Below the pieces are notes generated by a model. It had not been told where the DNA came from, did not search any database, and saw only the letters and a list, made by a program, of their open reading frames with translations. From Phoma sp. XZ068 (lineage: Eukaryota > Ascomycota > Dothideomycetes > Pleosporales > Didymellaceae), in the NCBI GenBank assembly GCA_004835665.1, contig RBKR01000009.1, positions 1,426,001 to 1,490,000 on the forward strand: 64,000 nt of DNA, in the 5' to 3' direction. Position 1 is the stretch's first letter. Each line of letters opens with the position of its first letter. The translations under genes and the position numbers were made by a program. Below, one piece after another: positions 14,165 through 24,066 of the stretch.

Positions 14165-15310
14165 AGTATATCTATAAATATAGAGATATCTATATCTTAT
14201 ACCTCTTATTACTCTATAGATTAATAGGGCTAGTAACTAAGACTAAAAAGACTATCCTACTATAGTTTATACTTATTAGTAAAGATAGAGAGATAATAGA
14301 GAACTCTAATATAAGATCTTACTTATAGCTTATAGTAGTATACTAGTAACTTTAAAGTACTTTTACTTTACTCTCTAGCTATAGGAATAAGTTTAAAGGA
14401 GTGCTATTCTATTTTCTAGCTAATATTCTACTAGTTTTTAAATCTATAATATCTTATACTATCTACTACTAAGAACTATATAATTTACCTATAGTTATAG
14501 GAGAAATTAACCTAATACTAAATAAGATAAATTTATAATAATTAAACAAGTACCTTAAAGAGACTTATATAGCTAATATTATAATAGTTAAGAACTACTA
14601 GGTATAAGTAATAGATATAGAAGAAGTAGTATATATAGTAGATAAGGAGTTAGGTATACCTTATTACTTATTTATTATAACTAAGGGTAACTACCCTATT
14701 AATAATAAATCTTATAATATATAGGATAGATAGTATAAATAAATAAATAGTATAACTTAGATATTTATAGGCTACTCCTAGACCTAAAAGGATATACTAA
14801 CTATTCTTATCTATATAATAATAGAAGAGGTAGAATATAGGTATATTAGAACTTAGTTACTATAAGCTTTAAAAATACCTAATCTAGGTTACTCTTATTC
14901 TAAGAGTAGACCTTATTAATACTTTACTTACTAAAGTAGTATAGACTCTATAGAAGAAGATATTTAGAGTTTCTTTATATAGATAGGTACTATAAGAAGA
15001 GTATAATCTTAGAGGTAGTACTTAATAGGGCTAAGCTTTTAGAGTTAGAAGGCTTATACTAGAGTATAAGGTAGCTACTATAGTAGGTACTAGAAGTGCT
15101 TAGTAACTAGCCTAAATTAGTAGTCTAGTTAGTATTAGAGTAGTAGTTCTAAAGAAATAGATATAGGTAGATAATATAATATAAATTAATATTATAATAA
15201 CTATTATTTACTACTATCTTGCTATAATAGATCTCTAACTATCTTAACTCTTCTATTCTACTTAGTGCTGCTAGGTTTAACAAGTAACTATACTAGGTAT
15301 ACTTCTTATC
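14165..15310. repeat. Direct duplication, copy 2 (about 1146 bp)
   Basis: Second copy of the segment at 13010-14155, same orientation, separated by about 10 nt. In several places where copy 1 keeps ACA or GCA, this copy has ATA or GTA, so RIP-type mutation continued after the duplication or struck the copies differently. A few sites go the other way. Confidence 0.9.
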
Positions 15311-16020
15311 TACTAGCATAGTACTTATTCTAGAGAACTAACCTTAGAAGTATTTATAAGCTTTACTTAGTTTATAACCTTAATAGTAAATAACTAAAGA
15401 AAAGCCTATAGCCTAATTTAATTATTCTATAGAATAAGTCCTATATAATATATTAATTAAGAATAATATAGCTTTTAATTTATTTAACTATACTACTTTT
15501 TTAAATACTATATTTAAGAAAAGAGTACTATAGCTATAGATAAATATCTCTAAATACTTCTTTTATAATAGTATATTTAATTTAATAATCTACTATATAT
15601 TAAGTTCTTATTAACTACTAAGTTAATAAAGTAGTCTACCTATATACTATAGGTTATTTAAGTATACTACTTTATAATATTTAGCTATTATTCTATATAA
15701 TTCTATAACCTATTATACTTCTATATATACTTATTTCTAAGAACTAAGAGAATAATTTACTATAAGCTTTACTTTAATAGTTACTAAGATAGTAATATAA
15801 CTATAGAATTAAGATATATAAGTTAGTATAGTTATAGACTAAGAAAAAGTAAAATATACTTCTTTATTACTCTAAATTACTACTAAAATATAATTATTAA
15901 CTATATATTATTCTTAAGTATGTACTATAGCTAGAGTCTTAAGAATATTCTATCTTTAATTTATAGTCCTATAATAATTACTAACTCTTTAATATAGTAG
16001 CAAAGGCTATTAGGCTAACA
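15311..16020. other. AT-rich sequence without recognisable content
   Basis: Continuation of the RIP-degraded block to its right edge. I see no protein ghost, terminal repeat or RNA gene. The last fully AT-biased text ends around 16015. Confidence 0.6.
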
Positions 16021-16092
16021 GAAATTGGCGCTATTACTTCCTACGAGACTACCCGAAAAGCACACTAGCCTATCCGACTTTCCGAAAATGCC

Positions 16093-16725
16093 TTGCAACT
16101 CCAATGGACTCTTGAGGGTGATCTGAGTAGTGCCAGTCATGTTATGGAACAAACTTATTACGACCCCGAAACTCCAACAGTGCCTTATGGTGATACAACG
16201 ACTCCCTCGACGAAGTGGTCTACATTGTCACAGTGCTCTCTCACTGAGCATAATATATCATCTGTTATTGTGAATATCGAACAGCTCGATGATTGGGAAG
16301 ACACGTGGCTTGATTTTCACTATGGCTACGCAGAGCCCGAAGATCCCCGTGCGGACAATGGTGAAGTTCGCTTCGGCCAGCTTGCTGATCTTTCCTCGGA
16401 CGACGACGAAGGTGCAAACACTCTATTGAGGTGCTGTGGGGAAGATCGGCCAAGAAAGAAGAAGGCCTCGCTGTTGGTCGAGGCTTCTGGGAAGTTTGTC
16501 ACAATTCACGATTTTGTCTCTGTAGTTCATCCTTGGGCACTAGGCTTGCGAGAAGATATTTTACAGGCGGCTGGGGACTTACACGACAATATCCCACTGC
16601 CAGAAGACGCCAAGTTGATGATTGACTACCCTGGACCGGACAGCATCATCTTCTGTTCGCAGACTGAGTGGAGAGATCAAGGAAGTCAATCCTCGAGGTG
16701 CGTATTCGGGAACAACCGGCATTGA
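16093..16725 (+). CDS. Small hypothetical protein, family member 1 (5' end uncertain or truncated)
   Basis: The frame is open from 16069 to a TGA at 16723-16725 but has no ATG before residue MEQTYYD at 16144. The homologous part begins upstream of that ATG, at LQWTLEGDLS. It resembles the proteins at 21535 and 24067: a short block like RWSVFEDISDI, then a hydrophobic stretch ending in a T(V/I)-x-DF pattern (here KFVTIHDFVSVVHPW, about residues 134-148), then a Leu/Ile-rich helix. The first part is acidic (DDWEDTW, SSDDDEG). No signal peptide, membrane segment or known domain is visible. The missing start codon next to the AT-block edge at about 16020 suggests the 5' end was lost or mutated when the repeat block expanded. 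An upstream exon cannot be excluded. Confidence 0.5.
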   Translation: MQLQWTLEGDLSSASHVMEQTYYDPETPTVPYGDTTTPSTKWSTLSQCSLTEHNISSVIVNIEQLDDWEDTWLDFHYGYAEPEDPRADNGEVRFGQLADLSSDDDEGANTLLRCCGEDRPRKKKASLLVEASGKFVTIHDFVSVVHPWALGLREDILQAAGDLHDNIPLPEDAKLMIDYPGPDSIIFCSQTEWRDQGSQSSRCVFGNNRH

Positions 16726-17757
16726 TCACGCTCACAACTTTCTAGATGTAATGGCGCATACTTTTGAGAGCACTATAAGTTAGGTACAATCAAAACTCGT
16801 TTGCAAAAATTTGGGAGGATTAATCCAGAGTATCAACCTAATGTCCAAACTTTTTGCGAGGGGGGCTCTAGACAACGAGGTTTCCCAGCAACTAGCTTTT
16901 GTGCGCTTAGTTGGCCGCTTGAAGCGATGCTGCAATAGTTAAGTGCCCAGCTCTCGTGACATCTCGAAGTACATAGTTTATGTAATAGGTCGTGTCTATC
17001 ACATGTGACACTAGTACGTCGGAAACAGGTTCTGCAACGGGCCATTGCTTCTGCTATTCCCCATGACTGTTGCCTTAAAACTCCTCAACCTACTGCCAAT
17101 ATTAGACCTCCACGTCGCTTCGATCATATAACTTTCGGATATTCCTTACTTGTGTGTGTTCTATGAGTTAACGGAAGTATCCAAAGTTATCTAAACAGCC
17201 AAGCTCAAATGGTGAATGTGTGGGTGAAGACTATAGTTGCTTAATCACACATTCGAAGCACACCACTGTCTTCAAGCATGTCGGATATCAGGAGATCTAA
17301 AATCAAGTAACACTGTTTGACCTCTATGGAGAATTTCGGTATGCGCAAATCCATGGCAAGCACCTTTGATTATGATATACGGTGGCATGAAGTCAACACG
17401 ACATCGCCAATTAGTCAACTCAAGAGCAGATAAAGTTCAGATATGCAAGGATAGATCTGATTACATTGTGACCTCACTCACCGCGCTCAAACAGCTCAGT
17501 TCAGCGATGCGGTGTCAAACCACGTTACTTGACATCGACAGTCGTATTATCGGAGTTTAGATGAACGCTTGCCCTTCAACTCTCCTAAGGCCACCATATT
17601 TTGCAGGGGTACGATAGGAGGCAAAGAAGACTTAGATTTGGAGGCTACGACATTGTGAGGCTGAAGTCTAATCTGAGAGTACCACTACGCCTGGAACCTA
17701 CACTCATCGCCCGGGTACCGCGGAATCCATGGTCGGGAACACTGAATAGGTCTTTGC
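16726..17757. other. Intergenic region, nothing recognised
   Basis: About 1.0 kb of normal base composition. Only short frames without ATG context or protein-like composition occur, and no RNA gene was recognised. It contains the 3' flank of the gene to the left and the convergent 3' end of the DUF3669 gene. Confidence 0.5.
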
Positions 17758-19170
17758 TCAACCAAAGGAAATGAAGGCCCCATCCTCGTTGTCAGCCTGC
17801 TCTTGAGCCCTTACCTTCCAAGCCTTGATGAACTTCTTCAGCAGCTTCTCCGACGACCGTTTCTCTTCTTTGTCAAGGGCTCCGTCGTTGTTGATGATGA
17901 GACCTGCCGCCTTGAGATACGCATTCTCGAAGATCTTCCAGATGGTCCGCTCCTCCTGGCCCTGACTGACCGGATTGGGGAAGTAAGGATCGTTGGCGGT
18001 GACGGCTGTGACTATCTGCTTGCAGCACGCGGTCCAATCTTCGAAGAGGTTGATGGGGAGAGCCTTGTCGAAGTCTAGCATCCAGAGATGTGTAGTGCGG
18101 CGATAGAAATCTCCCGCAGCGGCCACAAGCGGAGCTTGATCTCTCCAATTTGGCATGACGGAGGGAAGCTCTCCCGTGGTGGTTGCGCTGCCGATCACGA
18201 ACTCCATGTCCATTCCGTCCAGTTGTGCTCGCCAGTGAACGATCGCAAGTCCAACAGCTATTTCTTCGGTGTAGTGCGCGAGGTCGAGCTCGATGCTGAG
18301 GAGCTGATCGAGATACATTGGGAAGTTCTCAAGAGTACATTGTGGATTGATGAGCTCGCGGTGAGAACGGCGTTGTCCGAGATAAGGCCGTACAAGACAG
18401 GCCCTGTTGCGAGGATCCGCAAGCGCGTCTTTCACCTCATCTCTGGGGAAATAGGCACAAATGAGGGCTTCGCAGGCGCTCTTTGGGAGGGGCAGAATGC
18501 GTTGCACACAGAAGAGATGACCGCGCTGCTTGTCGTCAAAGCCGTGTTCAATATTGACAAATCGGTCTTCGTTCTTCCCCCACCAACTTCCCATGTCCTC
18601 GTCGTTGACCCAGTCGTGGACTCGTGGCACTCGAGGAACTGATATGCCGGGGAAGCGCTTTTCAAAAAAACGCTTGCATTCCATGACGGCGGTGCAGGCC
18701 AGGTTCGTCTGCTGGCAGTCTGCCCAAATCGATTGCTTGACTGAACCCTTCTTGAGGGCGAATTCAGTGCCCGGAATCTCGAATACTGTACCGGCAGAGC
18801 CACGACCGATGACATTGTAAGGCGCACTCGGCGTGAGCTTAGCCTTATCCATCCTCTCAGCGAAGCTGGAGGTGGTGGTGATCTGGGAGCGGATGCTGAG
18901 GCTGCGGCGCAGCGTCTCGATTGCATCGGCATCTACCTCCGTGGAAGCCTTCGAAGTCGTGTAGGCTGACGAACTGTCGTCCTCCTCGCTCTCGTATTCT
19001 TCACCCTCGTCTTCCTCATCGCTCTCGTCGTTCTCCTCACTGTTGTCGTCCTCTTTATCGCGGTCTTCGAAGGCTGCTTCGAAGCGACGAGCAAGTTGCG
19101 CATCCGTGGCGAGGTCGCTGTCATAGGATGCGGCGCTCTCAGCAGAAATCTGGTGGGCACGAGTAGACAT
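17758..19170 (-). CDS. DUF3669 domain protein (kinase-like fold remnant)
   Basis: Single-exon, 470 residues, ATG at 19170-19168. Residues about 35-67 form a very acidic tract (runs of E and D), followed by a Ser/Thr-rich linker. From about residue 120 a glycine-loop-like VIGRGSAGTVFEIPG is followed by FALKKG, resembling a protein-kinase N-lobe. The family's later conserved parts are clear: CLVRPYLGQRR, FPMYLDQL, VGLAIVHWRAQLDGMDMEFV and LWMLDFDKA. These match DUF3669 proteins, common in Pezizomycotina and of unknown function. No HRD or DFG catalytic motif is seen, so kinase activity is not expected. The acidic N-terminus may be nuclear or regulatory, which is inference. The gene looks intact, with codon use like the conserved genes to the right. 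Confidence 0.82.
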   Translation of the reverse strand: MSTRAHQISAESAASYDSDLATDAQLARRFEAAFEDRDKEDDNSEENDESDEEDEGEEYESEEDDSSSAYTTSKASTEVDADAIETLRRSLSIRSQITTTSSFAERMDKAKLTPSAPYNVIGRGSAGTVFEIPGTEFALKKGSVKQSIWADCQQTNLACTAVMECKRFFEKRFPGISVPRVPRVHDWVNDEDMGSWWGKNEDRFVNIEHGFDDKQRGHLFCVQRILPLPKSACEALICAYFPRDEVKDALADPRNRACLVRPYLGQRRSHRELINPQCTLENFPMYLDQLLSIELDLAHYTEEIAVGLAIVHWRAQLDGMDMEFVIGSATTTGELPSVMPNWRDQAPLVAAAGDFYRRTTHLWMLDFDKALPINLFEDWTACCKQIVTAVTANDPYFPNPVSQGQEERTIWKIFENAYLKAAGLIINNDGALDKEEKRSSEKLLKKFIKAWKVRAQEQADNEDGAFISFG

Positions 19171-19548
19171 GATGGTAAGGTTCTTTCGAAAAGTTGGTGT
19201 TACTTGAAAGTGTGAGCGTTGGCCTGATGAATTTGTGCGCAGTTAAATACAGTGAAGTGAATGCAAACGCTGGTTCAGACCCTGATCATAATTTTCTTCC
19301 ATGGTTCACACCTTTCGAACCAAATACATATTTGCGTTCGAGCCGTATTTTGAGCAACTAATTTGCCTTATTGGGGTTGAAATATTACCTCCCGGTTTGA
19401 AAAATGTGCAAGTTCATCAAGGAAAGAAGACGTGAAGGGAGCCACAAGATAAGTGAATCGTTCTGGGTGCAGATAGTCCATCCTGACCTTAAAGAGTCAG
19501 ACCGTTTAAAAGAACGACAGCGTGCTCAACCGACTGCGCTGGACTACC
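19171..19548. promoter_or_regulatory. Divergent intergenic region between the DUF3669 and pseudokinase genes
   Basis: These 378 bp separate the ATG of the minus-strand DUF3669 gene from the ATG of the plus-strand pseudokinase gene, so both promoters must lie here. I see no clear TATA box or strong operator-like repeat. Confidence 0.5.
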
Positions 19549-20757
19549 ATGGGTAGAGACCAGGCTGACGCCATCATCCGCGATATCAGCGATTTGGTTG
19601 CAAGGCTATGTCACCTCCTCGATTCGCTTGATCGACAGAAGCGAGCGCGCGTTCTCGAGATTCTGCTGCGTGATATCTTATCACGATCGTCGACAGCGCC
19701 GGAAGTAGACCAGATACAACAGCTCTTAGTGTCGTCTCCATTGCCGAGCAACGAAGCATTGCAAGCAGCGGCGACACTGAAACAAATTCGTCTGATCATC
19801 GCAGCCTACCTGTGAGAGGACGAGGTCCACACCGTGGTAACCAAGCAAACCAAGGACCATATGTCGACAATCAGAAAGTTGAAGTACAAAAAGATTGGTC
19901 CTTACACACGGCACAGACCCCTGACCTATGAGGGTATGAAGCTGGCGAGACATGATCAGACACCGGTCCTCGTGGAGTGGAAGTTTGTTGAGCGTAACTT
20001 GTGGAAGGAAATGAAATCACAAGTGCAATGCCTTGCTGTAATGCTGGTAAGCGCAGCTGGCAAAGGTTGTCAATCTCTGCTCTGTATCGGTTATCAACCG
20101 TGGGAGGATCGGGAACTATACGCGCTCGTCCATGAGCTCCCAGATGATCCCACACAGGAGAGTTGGTCCGTCAAGTCATTATTTGATCTTATTGCCGAAG
20201 AACGCCATCTTTCGCTCGGCTGTCGCTTTGACATAGCGAGGAAGTTGGCTGGGGTTGTACTGCAACTCCACACCGCAGGGTGGTTGCATAAAAGCCTCAG
20301 GACAGACAACATCATTTACTTCGCCCGAAACGGCGCCAGTGCCGGCGAATTTCTGAAGCGTGCTCCATATCTCGTTGGTTACGAATATGCTCGACCAGAT
20401 ACTGCCAGTGACGCAGCTTTCACCCAACTTCCGCATACAGAGCTTAGGAACGATCTATACAGACACCCACAAGCGCGAGGTGTCCGACGAGAAAGATATC
20501 GAAAGCAATTCGATATGTATGCCTTGGGGTGCATCCTTCTGGAGATCGGCTTGTGGCAACGGCTTTCAAATATCGCCGTTACGTACCTGGATGCGAGCCT
20601 CGAGGATAACATCCGTGTTGCAACCAAGTCCAATGAAAGCATTGACATACCTTCCTTCAGTGACGTCCAACAGCAGCATAATCTCCTGAACACACTACGG
20701 CACTTAAGCGGCGATGCATTAGTAGAAGCATTCACAAAGGCAGTCCTCATGAGTTGA
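19549..20757 (+). CDS. HeLo-associated pseudokinase-like protein (two exons proposed)
   Basis: Proposed exons 19549-19811 and 19875-20757 give 381 residues. The start ATG has a good context (ACCATGG). A TGA at 19813 would interrupt the frame, but a 63 nt intron (donor GTGAGA at 19812, acceptor AATCAG ending 19874) removes it in phase. The N-terminal 88 residues are helical and may be a shortened HeLo/prion-domain remnant. The second exon carries the kinase-like module often found behind HeLo domains: PVLVEWKF, VLQLHTAGWLHKSLRTDNI (about residues 216-234), PYLVGYEYARP and FDMYALGCILLEIGLW. The catalytic loop reads HKSLRTDN, without the aspartate of HRD, and DFG is absent, so it is a pseudokinase. 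Such proteins are linked to fungal NLR and heterokaryon-incompatibility systems. Without the intron it would be a nonsense-broken gene. Confidence 0.68.
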
Positions 20758-21196
20758 AGTACCGAGGACGGGTATGATGTCTCATTGGATGTACATCAAG
20801 CTGTGCTGGAGCAACCTGGGCATTTTAGTTGTTCATAAGACCTAACATTCACGATCAATAAATTAGAAGATATATAGAGGAACAATATCTAAGTTTCTAT
20901 TCTCTCGGTTGACTAGGTAGATATAGCCTCAGTCTGTAAAATGTTACTAAAATTAAAGCTCTAACTAGTCGAACAAGGGTCTATTTATATAGACCTTACT
21001 ATGAATTGTTTTAGTAGGGCGGTAGCACACTTTTGTGATCTCGGCCTGTCAAGCCTAACTAAAATTGAAGATTTTAGAATCCAGGTCCATGCCCGGCACA
21101 AGAGACATAATTCTGGACACAGGAATAAGGAATTGCCCTGAATCTACATTTGAACCACCAGACCAGCACATGCAGATAGCAGGAGCAAAAAGGAAT
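20758..21196. other. Intergenic region, moderately AT-rich
   Basis: About 440 bp with some tatata and ctatttatatag runs (20860-21010) resembling weakly RIP-affected sequence. No gene was recognised. It ends with the A-run that serves as terminator for the minus-strand 5S gene. Confidence 0.5.
21187..21191 (-). terminator. Pol III T-run terminator of the first 5S rRNA gene
   Basis: Five A on the plus strand, read as TTTTT on the transcribed strand, lie a few bases beyond the 5S 3' end. The second 5S copy has the same arrangement at 38678-38682. Confidence 0.7.
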
Positions 21197-21315
21197 ACAT
21201 ACAACAGTGGGTATTCGCTAGTGGTCACCCACCTAACTACTAATCCACCGGTACGTTGCTTAAATAGGGCTGAGCGAACGGGAAGCCTTGTTTTCAACGT
21301 CCTATGGTCGTATGT
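21197..21315 (-). rRNA. 5S ribosomal RNA
   Basis: The reverse complement begins ACATACGACCATAGGACGTT and ends CCCACTGTTGTATGT, the canonical fungal 5S rRNA, 119 nt. The central text GGTGGATTAGTAGTTAGGTG and GACCACTAGCGAAT is intact, as are the paired ends ACATACGAC and GTTGTATGT. An AAAAA on the plus strand at 21187-21191 gives the RNA polymerase III terminator (T5) just past the 3' end. Ascomycetes with dispersed 5S genes carry single copies like this, transcribed by Pol III from internal A and C boxes. The copy at 38684-38802 is identical. Confidence 0.95.
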
Positions 21316-21534
21316 GAAAGCCTTCTCGAAAATTACTTTTATATTGTAATAATAAGGACTCCAGCACTGCCGTATCCAGTAGATAGCTAATCCAAGCGGC
21401 GTCGCTCATCGTAGTGCCTTACACGGGGCTCGTGAACCTTTTTATTCACATCATTCCCCTCAACCCTAAGCCCTCAACCATCTTTCATTAAGTTGTCGTG
21501 ATTTTGTCGCAATCTCTTTGCTGGCCCACCCACT

Positions 21535-22047
21535 ATGACTACTAGCAATGTGGCCACGGCGATGAGCGCCGCCTTTGCTCGTATTCGTTGGTCAGTCTTC
21601 GAAGACATCTCGGACATTCGCGTGGCCGATGCCAGTTCAGAGGATTCAAGCGCCGAGCTTGAGCCTTTCGTTGGCCACCGAATCGCAGGAGAGCGAGCCT
21701 CCGAGGTACCCCTGAAAGATATCACTCTTAGCGTTGTGATCCTAGACGAATGGGAGTCTGATGGCTATAAACGGCCGAAGCCAGTGGTTGTCCGCAGAAA
21801 GGATGGTGGCGTGGTCACAGTGGGAGACGTTGTCGATCATCTTTCGCCTCAATTCATGGCCCACAAGAAGGATATACTCGAGGCCAAAGCACCCTTCCTG
21901 AACATCAGTCCCAATGACATTCCAATGGATACCAGGGTCTTCTTTGACCAATTCTTCGGGATCATCACGCCCGGTTTGAGCCATCTCGGCATCGAACTTT
22001 GGACAGAAGGTGAAGACGGCGAGTCCGTTGAGCAGCACTTCTACTAG
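21535..22047 (+). CDS. Small hypothetical protein, family member 2
   Basis: Single-exon, 170 residues, ATG at 21535. It contains RIRWSVFEDISDIRV (about residues 15-29), KPVVVRRKDGGVVTVGDVV (about 82-100), then helices with HKKDILEAKAPFLNI and VFFDQFFGI, and an acidic end (GEDGESVEQHFY). The same three blocks occur at 24067-24633 (RWNIFGDLQDIEIV; YPMLVIEHEDGN; ITVGDFGTQVHEHL) and more weakly at 16093-16725. No signal peptide or membrane segment is visible, so a cytosolic or nuclear protein is likely. I do not recognise the family; it may be lineage-specific. This is the best-preserved member: start codon present, uninterrupted frame, codon use like neighbouring genes. Confidence 0.65.
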   Translation: MTTSNVATAMSAAFARIRWSVFEDISDIRVADASSEDSSAELEPFVGHRIAGERASEVPLKDITLSVVILDEWESDGYKRPKPVVVRRKDGGVVTVGDVVDHLSPQFMAHKKDILEAKAPFLNISPNDIPMDTRVFFDQFFGIITPGLSHLGIELWTEGEDGESVEQHFY

Positions 22048-24066
22048 GTTGCTCAAGGTTTCGAGACAGTACAAGGAACGAGGTGGCTTCATCTGATTAA
22101 CGGTTTCAGTAAAGGAATCAAAGAGTCCGCAGGTTATTTGGTCGCACCTCTCAAATAGGCACGCGATGTCGAATGTAGTACTGGAACTCCAACGAAGGAC
22201 TTTTGCTGCCCTAAGATCGTCTATCAGCAATTTGACTTCTACGACGGTAGTAATTCGAAGTCCTTCGTTGGATTGTTCGATTCAGGAAACAATGTTGACA
22301 AATATGCGAGTTGAGTCCCACCTACAAAGTCTCTTGTCACCAAGACTGCTCGACCAAGCGTTGCGCGGGCAACGTAAGTCTTTCAACATTAACAAGCAGG
22401 GGGATATTTGTACACCCCGTGGTGACAGCGAATGGCATGGCGATCGACGGATTTCTGTACTTGAACAGGATGGGCTCCTGCTGTAACGCGTTTGGCATCA
22501 GCAAAATAGTGTGTGTAAGGGATGCTTGCAAATTTTATACTGCAGGTGTATGCACTTTGATGTTACGGGGTCTTACTGATATGATGTAGGTCAAGCCGCA
22601 AGAATCCTGTAATAATACTATTAATGCCTACGGGTTCACAAATTTTAGCTTGTGCAATAAAAATCAACCTTGGAAAATAGTTCCGACAATATGACCTTAT
22701 TAAATAGTTGTTCAATTTGTGGCACATATGTAGCTCCTGGTACACAAAAGTAACGGGCAACAGGGGCGGCAATAATTCATCCTCCACGATTTGGACGAGG
22801 TCAGCAACCCCATCAGCAGTGAATAGCAACGTAATGAGGATTTTAATAGTCAAAACAGAGTGTGCTCATAGTTAAAGCTACTTAAGTTTATTTGAAGGAT
22901 TATATATGCGTCTTTACTATCTTATTTACAAGGTACTACAAAATCGTTGAAATCACGGTGTCGCTGACCTCATACGAATCGTGGAGGATGGGTTATTGCC
23001 CTACCTATTGCGGGCAAGCTAGCTCTATTTGACCAGCTCTTCTAGCACAGGTAAACATGACTTCGTCGCGAGATATTTATAGGACAATACTTGGACTTGA
23101 CCTACTGGTTCTTGGGTATTATGACCTACGCTTGAACCCCCGTTGACCAACGAACCGACCCACCTGGGACGTACTGACCAATACAGCAAAGTGGAGTGTA
23201 AACATGGAACCGATTCTTGCAGCTCACTACAATAGCTGCCCAATTGCTGAGCCACACTGGAATAGCTATCTTTAACTGCACTCGCTCAGTTGAACTGAAC
23301 CCGCTCATCAGCGTGTGTGCTACTCGAGAGATATTGCGAGCCTGAGGCGACCGAAGTTCCAATACCTAACACAACCTTCCCAAGCACTTGCTTTCCATCG
23401 TAATCTACTAAAACTGACTGGTTCAAGGAGAAAAGATACTCAAGACACCGGACGTTCAAATTGCGTGAATGATTATGTTAGCAAGTGATAGGTCGGTTTA
23501 ATGTGATCTTACCTACGACGACAAATTGCCATACTCCTCTCCCAGGTTCATTAATGCTGATTCATGCTCGTGAACAGAATCCATCGTTGAAATCTCGGCT
23601 TATAGCAGATCGGAAATTGACTCCCGGGCGACGGAAGGAATATTTAAGGCCAACTGCCAGAAAATATCTAAGTACTAGAGATTTGCCAAGAGCCAAGCTA
23701 TACACTGCGTAACGAATCAATCCTAGAATGTGAGGGAAGTCGTATCAATATTTCTTGCGGCGCCGTCCAAACGCGAAGCTACACCTTGCGGCACCAAGCT
23801 ATGACGACACAGCGGGAAATTTATCAGGGCTCTATCCTCATCCTTAGTGGAAATCACTTAGCTAGCACAGCCTTCCTTGATGGATTCGCTTTACTTGATT
23901 GAAAATCGAGTAAAATACCCCACATTGGTGGCTCGGTGTGCCCGAACAGGAAGCGGTCAAAAATCTTGGTAAGCACACCTTATATAAAAGTAGATTCACG
24001 AACCACGCCGCAGTCAAACACTGTGTCGAATTTGCCTCGATTACTCCGACTGCAGTATCAAATAAC
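22048..24066. other. Two-kilobase intergenic region without a supported gene
   Basis: Only short overlapping frames on both strands, none with a recognisable domain or convincing splice pattern. Moderately AT-rich text appears around 22560-22960. A Cys-containing frame near 22311 did not resolve into a known domain. Decayed genes too eroded to name are possible. Confidence 0.45.

Larger units (their letters stand above)
1..16020. repeat. AT-rich, RIP-degraded repeat block (AT isochore)
   Basis: The whole stretch is made of TA, AT, CT and AG steps with almost no CG and very few CA or TG dinucleotides. This is the signature of repeat-induced point mutation in ascomycetes (C:G to T:A at CpA). 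No intact open frame is present; stops are nearly all TAA or TAG. Composition changes abruptly to normal coding-like sequence near 16015-16090. Within the block, ghosts of transposon proteins can still be read through the stops (separate entries). The left edge lies outside the window, so the true block is larger. RIP and AT isochores are established for Pleosporales; assigning this block to them follows from composition alone. Confidence 0.92.

Noticed and set aside
1..16020. CRISPR-like or satellite arrays in the AT block
   Set aside because: Repeats are transposon ghosts, one duplication and a short tandem array; no regular repeat-spacer pattern, and the organism is eukaryotic.
19813..19815. 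TGA at 19813 as a RIP-type nonsense codon
   Set aside because: It is preceded by G, not a pyrimidine, and a 63 nt in-phase GT-AG intron explains it better.
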